Below are positions 1 to 9,539 of a stretch of 64,000 nucleotides of DNA, piece after piece. The notes beneath the pieces are model-generated. The model searched no databases and had not been told where the DNA came from. It saw nothing but the letters and a program-made list of their open reading frames with translations. Position 1 is the stretch's first letter. Each line of letters starts with the position of its first letter. This DNA is from Arabidopsis thaliana (Eukaryota > Streptophyta > Magnoliopsida > Brassicales > Brassicaceae): positions 4,961,001 through 5,025,000 of the forward strand of contig NC_003075.7 of assembly GCF_000001735.4 (NCBI RefSeq), in the 5' to 3' direction. Made by a program: the position numbers and the translations under genes.

Positions 1-1707
1 AAGCTGGACATGATTCTTCTTAGCCAGTAGAAGCATGTGCACTTCCTTGTTGATGACGAGCAGTATCAAGTCCAAGATAGGGAGGGTAACCAGTTGGAAG
101 AAGTCAGCTACATCAACAACAACCAGGGTGGCTACAAAGGATACAACAACTTCAAAACTAACAATCCCAACCTCTCCTACCGCAGCACCAACGTTGCTAA
201 TCCTCAGGATCAGGTGTATCCTCCACAGCAACAACAAGGTCAGAACAAACCTTTTGTTCCCTACAACCAAGGTTTCGTTCCTAAGCAGCAATTCTAGGGG
301 AATTACCAGCAACCACCACCACCTTGGTTTGCACCTCAGCAAAACCAAGGTCCTGTTGCTCCTGATGCTGAAATGAAACAGATGGTCCAGCAGCTGCTAC
401 AGGGACAAGCATCTAGCTCAATGGAAATGGCTAAGAAATTATCTGAATTGCACCATAAGCTGGACTGCAGCTACAATGACCTGAATGCCAAAGTGGAGGC
501 ATTGAATACCAAAGTCAGATACTTGGAAGGCCAATCAGCATCTACCTCTACACCAAAAGTTACAGGACTTCCAGGGAAGTCCATACAGAATCCAAAAGAG
601 TATGCAACTGCTCACGCCATCACCATTTGCCATGATCGAGAGCTGCCAACTCGACCTGACCCTGATTTCGTCACTGGAGACAGTGATGTTCAAGAAGGGG
701 AGGCTTGTACTCAGGTTGAAGTCTCTGTTGTTGAATTCAACCATTCCGCTGGTTCTCGCCATCTCACTCAATCCACCTCGGAAGAGAAGGCCGCCATAAT
801 CGAGAGAATGGTAAAACGATTCAAACCTACTCCACTACCCTCACGTGCTCTTCCGTGGACATTCAGGAAAGCGTGGATGGACAGATACAAGTCTATTGCA
901 GCGAAGCAGTTGGACGAGATTGAAGCAGTGATGCCACTAATGGAAGTTCTTAACCTGATTCATGATCCTCACAAAGATGTGAGAAATTTAATACTGGAAA
1001 GGATCAAGATGTATCACGATTCGGATGATGAAAGTGATGCCACTCCATCTCGAGCTGTTGATAAGAGGATTGTTCAAGAGAAGTTAGAAGATCCTGGATC
1101 TTTCACTCTACCATGTTCCATTGGGGAATTTGCTTTCAGCGATTGTCTGTACGATCTCGGAGCCTCTGTTAGCTTGATGCCACTCTCTGTGGCAAGAAGG
1201 TTAGAGTTTATTCATTATAAACCTTGCGACCTGACTTTGATCCTTGCGGATAGGTCTTCTAGAAAACCCTTCGGCATGCTGAAAGACCTACCATTCATGA
1301 TTAATGGAGTAGAAGTGCCTACAGACTTCATGGTGCTGGATATGGAAGTAGAGCATAAGGATCCCTTAATACTGGGAAGACCATTCTTAGCTTCAGTGGG
1401 AGCAGTGATAGATGTCAGGGAAGGGAAAATAAGTCTCAACCTTGGAAAGCATATCAAGTTGCAGTTTGGCATCAACAAAACTCCACAAGGGTCAACTGAA
1501 GATGGAAGAACCTCTGGAAATGATAGAGCGATCTCAGGAGAAGGATATGAGACTGAAAGAGTGAAAGAACTTAAAAAGAGGTCTGATAAGCAAGATGAAA
1601 CTATAGAGAAGCTAGCCCACACTATTGAGGAACTTAGGAGTAAGCTAAATCAGATGCAGAAGGAAGCTCAACCTAAAGGCAGGATTAACACTATTCCGAG
1701 AAAATAA
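1..1707 (+). pseudogene. Athila gag C-terminus plus retropepsin-like protease
   Basis: Frame 1 gives a Gln/Asn/Pro-rich gag tail (about 37-360), a coiled-coil stretch after 373, then an Athila-type aspartic protease at about 1080-1470 with the core DLGAS followed by VSLMP, then LADRS and the [11 protein letters not shown] block. The catalytic Asp (in YDLGAS) is intact, unlike the other two proteases of this type in the window. After the protease the frame runs about 65 more residues of Lys/Glu-rich predicted coiled coil instead of entering reverse transcriptase. In-frame TAG codons at 28-30 and 295-297 break it. The second sits where a Gln codon is expected, so a CAG-to-TAG change is likely. 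A separate start at 373 leaves 444 codons open. Confidence 0.85.
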
Positions 1708-1881
1708 TTCACTTCAAGATGATCTCAAGAGACAGATTACCCTCCAGAAGAGAAGGAAGCCTATTTTGAAGAAAGGGGAATTGAGTATTCTGCTGCAGAC
1801 CTCTCCAGGGAGGACACTAAGCATGATGATGGTATCAGAGAGGATTATGCTGACCCTCTCTACAGTTCATTTTCTTCTTGA
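1708..1881 (+). pseudogene. Acidic tail, remnant of the polyprotein 3' end
   Basis: Past the TAA at 1705-1707 the same frame stays codon-like from 1738 to 1881 after a further TGA near 1720. It reads as a Glu/Asp/Tyr-rich tail ending SSFSS and a TGA at 1879-1881. Because the frame is shared with the protease ORF and the conserved post-pol motif follows directly, I take it as the end of the former polyprotein. I recognise no domain. Confidence 0.45.
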
Positions 1882-1892
1882 TAACTGTGAGG

Positions 1893-1940
1893 AGTCAAGC
1901 TAGAGACTTAAAACAAGCTCACTTGGGAGGAAGTCCCATG
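1893..1940 (+). other. Conserved post-pol motif of Athila-like elements
   Basis: The block GTCAAGC...ACAAGC...TGGGAGG...CCCA recurs on - at 51005-51052 and 43045-43091, and in weaker form on + at 58632-58670. From memory, this short block lies just after pol in many Athila/Tat-type Gypsy elements. It marks the end of the coding region, and its position right after a protease ORF exposes the missing RT-RNase H-integrase segment. Confidence 0.6.
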
Positions 1941-3225
1941 ACTATCCTTGTAAATAATTTTTACTTTTTTGTTATTTTTTGATTTGTTTTGGTTGTGTTT
2001 GTGGTTCTCAGGAAGAAAGGAGTAACGTGAAGGTAGAGTAAAAATTCAAAACTTTTACTCTACTGATGGCGTAGAGATCGAGTATATTGGTCGAGTACGA
2101 GTGATGTTTAAAAACCTAAAAAAATTTTAATCATCGTTTTACTCGACCAACAGAAGCTACAGAGTCTTCCAGGAAGTTTATCAAGAGACAAGAAGCAGCC
2201 ATTGTCTTCCTGGAGGTTTTCTAGTGAACAGAGAAGAGACAAGAAGACACTATGGGATCCGCCGCTGCCGCCCATGTCTCCCATGCACACCACCAAAAGA
2301 CAAGAAATCTAACTTCTCTTCGCTTAGCTACTCGACCTCTTCACCTTATCCTATCTTCACCTTCTACTCGACCTCGACGCCATCACCATCCCCACACCTA
2401 TTAAACTCGACCCCATTCCCCCCTTATTCATCACAACCAACAAACCCATCCTCATCAAAGCCACATACACTCGACCTCTTCGCCACTTGACCGAGCTCCC
2501 CGTTCGCATAAACACTCGACTTCTTCTCCATCATCATCCGTCCAAAGCAGCACTCGACCTCACCATCTTTCTTAACCACGCACTCGACCGCTTCTCTCTC
2601 GCCTCTTCACCACCGTCTCGAGCTACCACTCGACCGCTCCTCGCCATCACCACCTCTCAATCGTCTCAACTTCACTTGACCGCTTCACGCCATCTCTTTC
2701 AAGCTCGTCTCTCATCACCAAACACTCGATTCACATCACCTTCTCTTCCGTCCAAGCCTCATCATTCGCCCTGAAGGAATCACCGCCGCAGCTCATCCCC
2801 AATCCACTTGCTACTCGACCGCCACTCATCACCATTGTCATCCTCACAACCTTCACTCGACCTCTCCACTACCACAACCACTCGACCGCTTCACACCGCC
2901 GTCTTCTCTTCTTCCGCGAGCTCCACTTTACTCGATCCCCAATCACCATCTTCTTCATCGCTTAATCACTCGACTTCCCCAAGTTCACTCGATTCAACTC
3001 CAATCCTCGTCGTTTTCACCACTCAAGCTCCACAGCTTCACTCGGCTGTCAATAACCACTCGACCAAGCAAAATCACTCGATCAACCGAAAAAAAAAAAT
3101 TAAAAACCGACGATTTACTCTATTAAATCACTCGACCGGTTCACTTGGTTGGTTTGTGTTTTTGGTTTGTTGTTACTAACGTATTAACATTTATTTTTGA
3201 GTTTTGTCCATTTTAAGGTTTCATC
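1941..3225 (+). repeat. Spacer with about twenty ACTCGACC half-sites
   Basis: This pyrimidine-rich region separates the polyprotein remnant from ORF-1. Between about 2325 and 3140 the word ACTCGACC or a close variant (ACTCGATT, ACTTGACC) occurs roughly twenty times, nearly all in one orientation, 20-60 bp apart. The open frames here (2224-2490, 2487-2774, 2808-3179) are Ser/Thr/His/Pro-rich low complexity created by this word. I do not call them genes. The same word forms true dyads in this element's LTR. Confidence 0.7.
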
Positions 3226-5274
3226 ATGAGTAACTACATCGGAGAATCCTCTATGGACCCTGATTACAATGTAGATGAAGCTGAGTCCTGGTCCGCTAGA
3301 CCGAGAGAGCAACATGTTTACCAGAGCTTCAGGGATGAATTCGAACGCTCTACAGCCCGACGTAATCAGAGAAGAGCTGAAATCGCCAGAGGAAAGAGGG
3401 CGATGTCAAGTAGATATGAGCTGATTGATGAGGATATCGAGACTGAGTATGAGCCAGAGTCATGGCGCAGGGAGACGAAGCTGCTGAACAAATCCGACGA
3501 GGTTACAGTGGAGGAGTATATCAGATTCTTCGAGATGAATGATTTCTGGGGAACGAGGTATCCGTGTTATGAGACTTTAGCCCAGCTAGGGTTACTAGAG
3601 GACGTGCAGCATTTGTTCGAGAAGTGTCATTTGGAGACACTCATGTCTTACCCTTACCCTGCCTATAAGGAGGAGACAATCGAGTTTCTTTCCACGCTGC
3701 AAGTGGAGGTGTATGAAGCACTCACAGACTTTGAGCTGGATACCATGGGATTAGGCTTCTTGACGTTCTCAGTGAATGAACAGCGGTATCAGCTTTTGAT
3801 CAAGAAGTTAGAAGAACTGTTTGGTTTCCCTAGTGGAAAGGGAACCAAACCCAGATTTGACAGAGGAGCTTAAGGATTTGTGGGCCACTATAGGGAACAA
3901 TCTACCGCTAAACTCGGCGCGGTCTAAGAGCAACCAAATCCGAAGTCCTGTGATCCGCTACTTTCAGCGATCAGTCACCAACGTCTTTTACTCCATGGAG
4001 TCTACAGGCACCGTGTCTAACACGGACATGGAGATGATAGATTATGCACTTACAGGGATTCTCCGCCGGACGAAGGGGAAGAATGTCTTGAGAGGCGATC
4101 TCAACAACGCACCACCAGTAATGCCTCTGTTGATCCATCTGTGTGGATACAGGAAGTGGGCGTTGACAAACGGGAAGAAGAAGGTGAGAGGAGCAGTATG
4201 CGTGGGTGGCGTTGTGACGCCAATTCTGGAAGCTTGTGGAGTCCCGCTCAAGGAACCAGGTTTAGCACCGAGGATGATGGACTTGGATCATTTGCGCAAA
4301 TGTGAGTTCTTGGAGTTTGACATGGCTGGCGACTTTCACCGCTACAGGTTCGAGCATTCATCGATTAGAATCGCCAACATTCTTCTCCCCTGCATTGACG
4401 CTACTAGGATTCTTGAGGGCAGGAACATTGACTTCAAGCCTGCGCTTGAAGATCTTTATTTCGAGGGTAGTCCGCCAACCGAGGAGTTTAGTCACACCGA
4501 AGGAGCTACAACAGAAGATGTTGATGAGACGGATGATATAGATGAGGCGGAGTTTGACACGAGCATGTATCATTTCAGTGAGCATATACCTCCTGCGAGG
4601 GAAAGCAAGAGTTTGAGCGAAGCTCACAGGAACAACAGCAAGCTGCAGAAGTGGTGAAAGAAATAGGACAAGCTACTCGCCAAGTGCTTAAGGGCTATCA
4701 AGTTTCTGAAGGACAAGCTCAACTGCTCCTCTTCCACTACAGCTATTCCGCAGGGACATCTCCCTCAGGACATGCCTTCGAGGAGATATGACGCGCCCGA
4801 GCCAAGTCGGCGCAGGCCTGAGCCTAGAGAGCAGGAGATTTCGCATGTCCCTGCGAGGCATTCATCATTTGAGCCTCGTGAATCTGGGAGGAAGAGGAGG
4901 ACCACACTCACTCGATCTAGCAGTAGGAGCGGACGACTTCTGCAGTCTCGTAGTTTACGCGACCGCGGTGCTGGCCGCAACAGAGGAGAGAGGTCGAGTT
5001 TCCTCAGAGCTGTGCTGGCCGCCACAAAGCTGATGAGGTCGAGTACCCACCTGCTGGAGCTGATACAGAACAAGGCGGTTCGTCTATGGCCTAGGAGCAA
5101 TCGCAGGCAGCCATTGACGAGCAACTACGTTCATTCTTCGACTGAGGTAAGTGCCTCACCTCACCATTGTATTATACCGTATGTTGTGATTTGTTTCTTC
5201 ATTTTTTGTTTCTGTGATTGGATTTGTCCTGAGTACTCTCTTCCAAGTTTATTCACACAATGGACTGTGTGATT
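3226..5274 (+). pseudogene. ATHILA ORF-1 family protein (env-like), broken
   Basis: The start ATG at 3226 opens an acidic N-terminus, then the conserved core expected for Pfam ATHILA ORF-1 (WGTRYPCYETLAQLGLLEDV; later IDYALTGILRRTKGK and HLCGYRKWA). Frame 1 ends at 3873. The homologous reading continues in frame 2 from about 3860, so there is one frameshift. Frame 2 is stopped at 4655-4657 (TGA) and 4664-4666 (TAG) but resumes as an Arg/Ser-rich region (4772 on) and ends with a hydrophobic stretch (about residues 120-140 of the 4772-5272 ORF), a possible membrane segment. Such proteins have been proposed to be envelope-like; the function is unproven. Confidence 0.8.
5138..5152 (+). other. Strong splice-donor-like site at the end of ORF-1
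   Basis: The sequence CTGAGGTAAGTG is a near-perfect plant 5' splice site in the ORF-1 C-terminal region, just before the hydrophobic tail codons. If used, the tail would be removed or swapped. No acceptor was assigned. Confidence 0.3.
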
Positions 5275-6794
5275 TAAGTTTGGGGGAGGGCTCAGGAAGT
5301 GTGTGTTGCATTGTGTATAATTTTGAGTCTGCATTCATCTAAGGCATAGAAAAAACCAAAAAAATTTGAAAAATTTCAGAAAATGATTTCATAAAAAAAA
5401 GAGTGTTCATGTAGTTGCATCACAGTTAGGATCGAGTCTAGAGTGTTTCATTTAGGATTGTTGCATATGCATAGGGGATGATGATGAGATAGCCTTGTAA
5501 GCATTTTGATTCACCGGATAAACTCAGTGTCCTCGTTGCTAGTTGTCTGTTGCGTAGTCAATGAATTTGAAATAAAACTGAACCATGCCTAGATTGCTCT
5601 ACTCGACCACACTGTCATGATCTTATACCATTCCCTATCAATTTGAACCTGAATCTGATCTTTAATTATCATGTCTGCATCAAATTTGAACTCATGGATA
5701 CCCTAAAATACTTGGATTCTCTTATTCATTTTGATCACTCTTGTTAATCCAAGTAGCTGACTCTCCTTATTAGAGCAGTTAACCCAAACCCAAACCTAGA
5801 CTTTCTTTCAAGCCCTATATCACTTTTGAGTGTTTGTGAGGTCTTATTCCGATTAAGCTTGGTAGAAAGTGTTAGGTTCGTAACGATAGAGATAGTGTCT
5901 CATGTAGTTCTAGTTCGCATTTTTCGGACTAGATAGGACTAAGTGGGCGTTTATACTTTGGGTTGGGATGTGTTTAAAAGAAAAAAAAGGGGGTTGATTC
6001 AATGATAAGAAAAGGTAGAAGACTCTAGGTGAAGTAAGCTAAAGAAGCAGAAAAAGTCTAGTAAAGGTTTTGGGATTTGTAAAGAAAAGAAAGAGTTCTT
6101 GTTAGCTATTGGAGATGGGCAAAAGCCCTTGGCTTTAAAATGTTAAAAACAGGAACCTTAGTTGTTAAAGAAATCCAAATCCGCTAGATGTAACAAAGTG
6201 TTGAGAAAGCTTCTCCTAGAGTTAAGAGAAAAGAAAAGAATGATTAGAAAAAGTGCTTAAAAGATTCATGAATGAAAAGGGTAGAGTTTAGTTCTTGTAT
6301 TGGGATTGGAGGTGGGATTACCATTAGAGCTTCATTTGATGTACTCTGGGTAGATGGGATCTTATCTCTGTATGCATAGCTTGGGACTTACATTTAGCAT
6401 TCTACTAAAGCTTAATCATTTTTTTGAGAGATCCCCTGTTACTAAAGCCTATTCTGTAAGGGACCATCTTTGTCTCTTGACCTTTTACCTTAGCCAAATG
6501 AGTTCTTTGATGATGCATTGCTTGATTCACGTTCCAGAACTAATGAATGTTAAAGGGATTGGTAGATTTGAAAACTTGTGTAGGTCGAGCATATGAGTCG
6601 GATTGATTGATTGATGAGGCATGGCTAACGTTTTTAAGTAGAATTCGATCTTGCAGCTTAGAACTTTCAACTTGGACATTGATTTCATCTAGTCTATCTG
6701 GTGCTTTGGCTCTGAGTCCCCGCTTTCAAACCTCACTTCCAGCTTGTTCTTGATTGTTTGCTTGAGGGCAAGCAAAGACTAAGTTTGGGGGAGT
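5275..6794 (+). other. Non-coding 3' region with two polypurine tracts
   Basis: About 1.5 kb with no codon-like frame, AT-rich and purine-rich in places (5985-6250). A tract TTTGGGGGAGGG at 5279-5291 closes the ORF-1 side. A second tract, AAGTTTGGGGGAG at 6781-6793, abuts the LTR and should be the plus-strand primer. The short ORF at 6354-6596 looks fortuitous. Long non-coding 3' regions are usual in Athila elements. Confidence 0.65.
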
Positions 6795-7003
6795 TGATAA
6801 GTGTGTATTTTGCATGTTTTGAGCATCCATTTGTCATCATTTTAGCATCATATCATCACTGTTTTATACCATTTCACATCATTTGTCATCACTTTGCATG
6901 TTTAGGATAGTTTTGCATGCATGTTGCATGTTTGCGTTGATTTCAGGTGATGTGGAGCTGTTGACAAGCTATCTGGAAGAAGCGGACCTGATCACGACAA
7001 ACC

Positions 7004-7412
7004 ACTCGACCAAGAGGTCGAGTAGGAGCTTCAAGATCTCAAGAGACCACTCGACCCCCAGGTCGAGCAGAGGACATCACCACTTCACTTCACCACTCGA
7101 CCACGTGGTCGAGTGCCCTCATCACCACCACTCGACCTCTTCACTCAACCTGGAAGTCGAGTATCTTCTGACACCACTCGATCACATCACTCGACCCCCA
7201 GGTCGAGTGCCTTCACCTTCACTGCCAGACCACTACTCAACCTCATCACTCTACCTAGAGGTCGAGTATCGCCATCACACCACTCGACTGCATACTCGAT
7301 GACAAGCTTCAGAGCCTTCTTCATTCCGCCCTCAACCAGACACTCGAGCACAAGGAAGAAAAGAAGACTCTAGCTATTCACTCGACCTCTCACTCGACCA
7401 CCTGGGTCGAGT
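7004..7412 (+). repeat. Array of ACTCGACC-NNNN-GGTCGAGT dyads in U3
   Basis: Dyads at 7004-7023 (centre AAGA), 7049-7068 (CCCA), 7095-7114 (ACGT), 7143-7162 (TGGA, one arm altered), 7189-7208 (CCCA), 7248-7267 (TAGA, arm altered) and 7392-7412 (5-nt centre). Arms are conserved while the centre changes but stays 4 nt long in six of seven. The ACGT-centred copy extends to a perfect 22-bp palindrome (7094-7115). They lie upstream of the TATA box, as cis-regulatory sites would. Confidence 0.85.
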
Positions 7413-7474
7413 ACAGTTCTTAACCCGTCCAAATACTTCGTCGTTTTGAGTATTAGGGTTTCAGGATATTTGGC

Positions 7475-7482
7475 TATAAGTA
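7475..7482 (+). promoter_or_regulatory. LTR TATA box candidate
   Basis: TATAAGTA lies downstream of the dyad array and about 1.1 kb before the LTR end. It is the best TATA candidate in this LTR; transcription would start near 7505-7515. Position only, no transcript data. Confidence 0.45.
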
Positions 7483-7859
7483 GCATGTACTTCTCATTTT
7501 CGCAGACAAGAAGTTTTTTTACCTAGTTTTATTTCCGCAGACCTTGTGTTCTAGACTTTTTGTAATCCAGATTTCTCTTTATCTATTCAATATTCAGTAT
7601 TCAGTTTCTGTACTTGATTTCGTTTACTGTTGTTCATTCTGTTATCATCCTGCTGTTACATTGTTGTTATCATGTTTTCAATTTGTTCAACGTTTATGCT
7701 TTCTGTTATGATGTCTGAGTAGTGAATAGGTTTCTGAGGATGGGTTAGTGTAGTGTAGAATTCTCAGTATGCTAGTTGATTGAGTATTGATTGATAGATC
7801 CCTTCTGGATTAGTTGTTCTTAATGCCTATTGCTTTCTGATCAACTGGAATTTGAGCCC

Positions 7860-7898
7860 AGACATTTCCGCGCCCAAAAGGTGTTCGATGAAATGTCT
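7860..7898 (+). other. Conserved LTR hairpin (9-bp stem, 21-nt loop)
   Basis: AGACATTTC (7860-7868) pairs with GAAATGTCT (7890-7898). The same fold with a 21-nt loop occurs in the - strand LTRs at 48075-48113, 55965-55999 and 61942-61976. In the last two the stem is ACGTTCC/GGAACGT, which needs two compensatory changes relative to this copy. This suggests a functional RNA or DNA structure in the transcribed part of the LTR. Confidence 0.6.
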
Positions 7899-8594
7899 GA
7901 ACCACTAATTCCAGAGATTCGTGACCCTGTACCAAGGTATTGGTTGCAGGGAGCGTTTTGGCTTTAACTTGTTGATTCGTAATGCCTGTTAGGTTAGCTC
8001 TCGTCAATGGTGATTGAGTCTGGGACTAGGTTAGCTTGAGAGTCTCTGTTGCGGTGGCACTTAGATTTGGTTAATGAACTTGTTGTCTAGGGTTAATTTA
8101 TTGAGCATGTCAATCACTTGTAAACTGAGGAAACGAAACTACTCAATTATCCCATCCTTAGGAATTCTTTATCTGATTGATTTTATTGTTTAGTCTACTG
8201 CTCTGTACTGCATCCTGTCATCTGTTGCTTAGTTTCTGCAATTCTTTACTGTTACTCGACCTGATACTCGACCACCCAGCTGTCTGGCAACAGACTGTGC
8301 AGTCGAGTATCCCTGTTTCAGTTCCTGTTTGTTACTCGACCTGTCACTCGACCTCCCCCAGTGCTCTGCAAAGAGCTGTGTTGGTCGAGTGTTTTACTTT
8401 TTCTGTTTGATTTTCTGTTTTCTGCATGTTCACTAAGGACTGCTAGAACACACCAAAACCTGTTATGCTTGGCTTGACTTAGTGACTTCTGATCACATCT
8501 TGATTGTTAGCATCACACCCATTTGGATTGACAACCTTCAGTACTACAACGACATGATAGTGCTTTAGGATTAATTGATCTTAAAAACCTATTA

Positions 8595-9539
8595 TCATTT
8601 ACAAATACTGAAGCATACAAGGATAGAAATGCTTAAAACAAGGTAGCAACAACAAGCAAAGGTTAAGATAAAAGCTACACAAAGATAGCTAGTAGAAATC
8701 AACAAAGAGTCCATGAGAGCTTGAGGGCCAGACCTAGATGGCAGCTTGGCACAAGGGATATCACAGGTTGTTGAAGAGTCATCTATCGACAAAGCGTTAG
8801 ACGAGGCAATGGTCACAGTCATTAGACAAAGTGACGTTGAGAGACGGTCCCTAGCCGAGATACTCGTAGACACGGGAAGAGCTACATGAGTTAGCTCATC
8901 GGTAGAGAGATTGGTGACTATGGTACTATAGTCGGGTGTGGTTGGAGATAACAGAGTGAGAAAGAATTGGTAATCACCGCTCCTTGGAGACGGAATCATA
9001 ATGCCTTTCTTTCTCAAAAGTCGAGTTTCTTGAATAAGATACTTAGGGTTGATGGTTGGCACTTGATACATCTTGAAATTCAGAGGAAACAAGGGTGGAA
9101 TTGTGAAGAAGCTCCGGTAATCCTCTTTCCTTGGAAGCGGGATCATAATGCCGGTTTTCTTCGAGCTTAGCCTTTTAAAGTGGTGAATAACACCATCGTT
9201 TTCCTTACTGGGGAAAGACTTTGGGGACAGGTTGGATTCGCATATGGAAGTTGCAGTAGCTCTATGCGAAATCATGATCCAACACAGTGAGGTAAATGGG
9301 GTTGTGGGGTACTTAAGATCAGATAATGGCTTGCGGTAAGGGATTAGATAACATACGATCAGACTTTCGCGGTAAGGGATTAGATAACATACGATCAGAC
9401 TTTTGCAATGAAACAAAAGAAACAATCGAGCTAATCTATCAACCAGGTTTCGTGAAAAATAATTGCAATCCCAATCTAAATCCATCACTACCATCACATG
9501 AAAGCGTCCACTGCTCTCTGTCAATGAGAATGAGTTCAA
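8595..9539 (-). CDS. Unidentified 314-codon ORF with internal repeats
   Basis: An uninterrupted frame of 314 codons on - that ends inside the last bases of the 3' LTR. I recognise no family. It has two internal repeats: a tandem 36-bp duplication (9333-9403, peptide SLIVCYLIPYR twice) and a diverged pair around KKGIMIPSPRSGDY / KTGIMIPLPRKEDY. A hydrophobic run sits at the C-terminus. It could be a repeat-derived random frame; the length alone is not strong evidence in AT-rich plant DNA. Confidence 0.25.
   Translation of the reverse strand: MNSFSLTESSGRFHVMVVMDLDWDCNYFSRNLVDRLARLFLLFHCKSLIVCYLIPYRESLIVCYLIPYRKPLSDLKYPTTPFTSLCWIMISHRATATSICESNLSPKSFPSKENDGVIHHFKRLSSKKTGIMIPLPRKEDYRSFFTIPPLFPLNFKMYQVPTINPKYLIQETRLLRKKGIMIPSPRSGDYQFFLTLLSPTTPDYSTIVTNLSTDELTHVALPVSTSISARDRLSTSLCLMTVTIASSNALSIDDSSTTCDIPCAKLPSRSGPQALMDSLLISTSYLCVAFILTFACCCYLVLSISILVCFSICK
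9333..9403. repeat. 36-bp tandem duplication
   Basis: The unit beginning GCGGTAAGGGATTAGATAAC occurs at 9333 and 9369, nearly identical over 35 bases. It lies inside the unidentified - strand ORF and keeps its frame. Confidence 0.85.

Larger units (their letters stand above)
1..8597 (+). mobile_element. Athila-type Gypsy LTR retrotransposon, 3' part, RT/integrase missing
   Basis: Seen: gag tail and retropepsin (1-1707), a post-pol motif (1893-1940), a TCGA-word spacer, an ATHILA ORF-1-type gene (3226-5274), a long non-coding tail, a polypurine tract and an 1803-bp LTR starting TGATAAG and ending TATTATCA. This order is the known Athila layout, except that reverse transcriptase, RNase H and integrase are absent between protease and post-pol motif. 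The 5' LTR and most of gag lie outside the window. Stops and a frameshift show it is dead. Inferred: an old, internally deleted copy that may have been mobilised by an autonomous relative. Confidence 0.85.
6795..8597 (+). repeat. 3' LTR, Athila-type, family Ia
   Basis: It starts TGATAAGTGTG right after a polypurine tract and ends ACCTATTATCA, so TGATA/TATCA ends frame 1803 bp. The U3 part carries ACTCGACC...GGTCGAGT dyads (7004-7412). A TATA box lies at 7475-7482. The downstream part holds a conserved hairpin (7860-7898) and two longer TCGA-word stem-loops (about 8255-8390). A family Ia copy lies on - at 47421-49135, and family Ib copies lie at 55268-56490 and 61245-62455. A length near 1.8 kb fits Athila LTRs. 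Confidence 0.85.

Noticed and set aside
2224..3179. Three long + strand ORFs rich in Ser, Thr, His and Pro
   Set aside because: They arise from the repeated ACTCGACC word and pyrimidine-rich composition. No domain, no consistent frame, and the same composition appears in the LTR.
6883..7373. Overlapping + strand ORFs in the LTR U3
   Set aside because: Low-complexity translations of the dyad array (HHHSTS, SRSS). No codon signal outside the repeats.
7004..7412. CRISPR-like array (short dyad repeats with variable spacers)
   Set aside because: Clearly eukaryotic retrotransposon DNA, no cas genes, irregular distances between dyads and degenerate arms.
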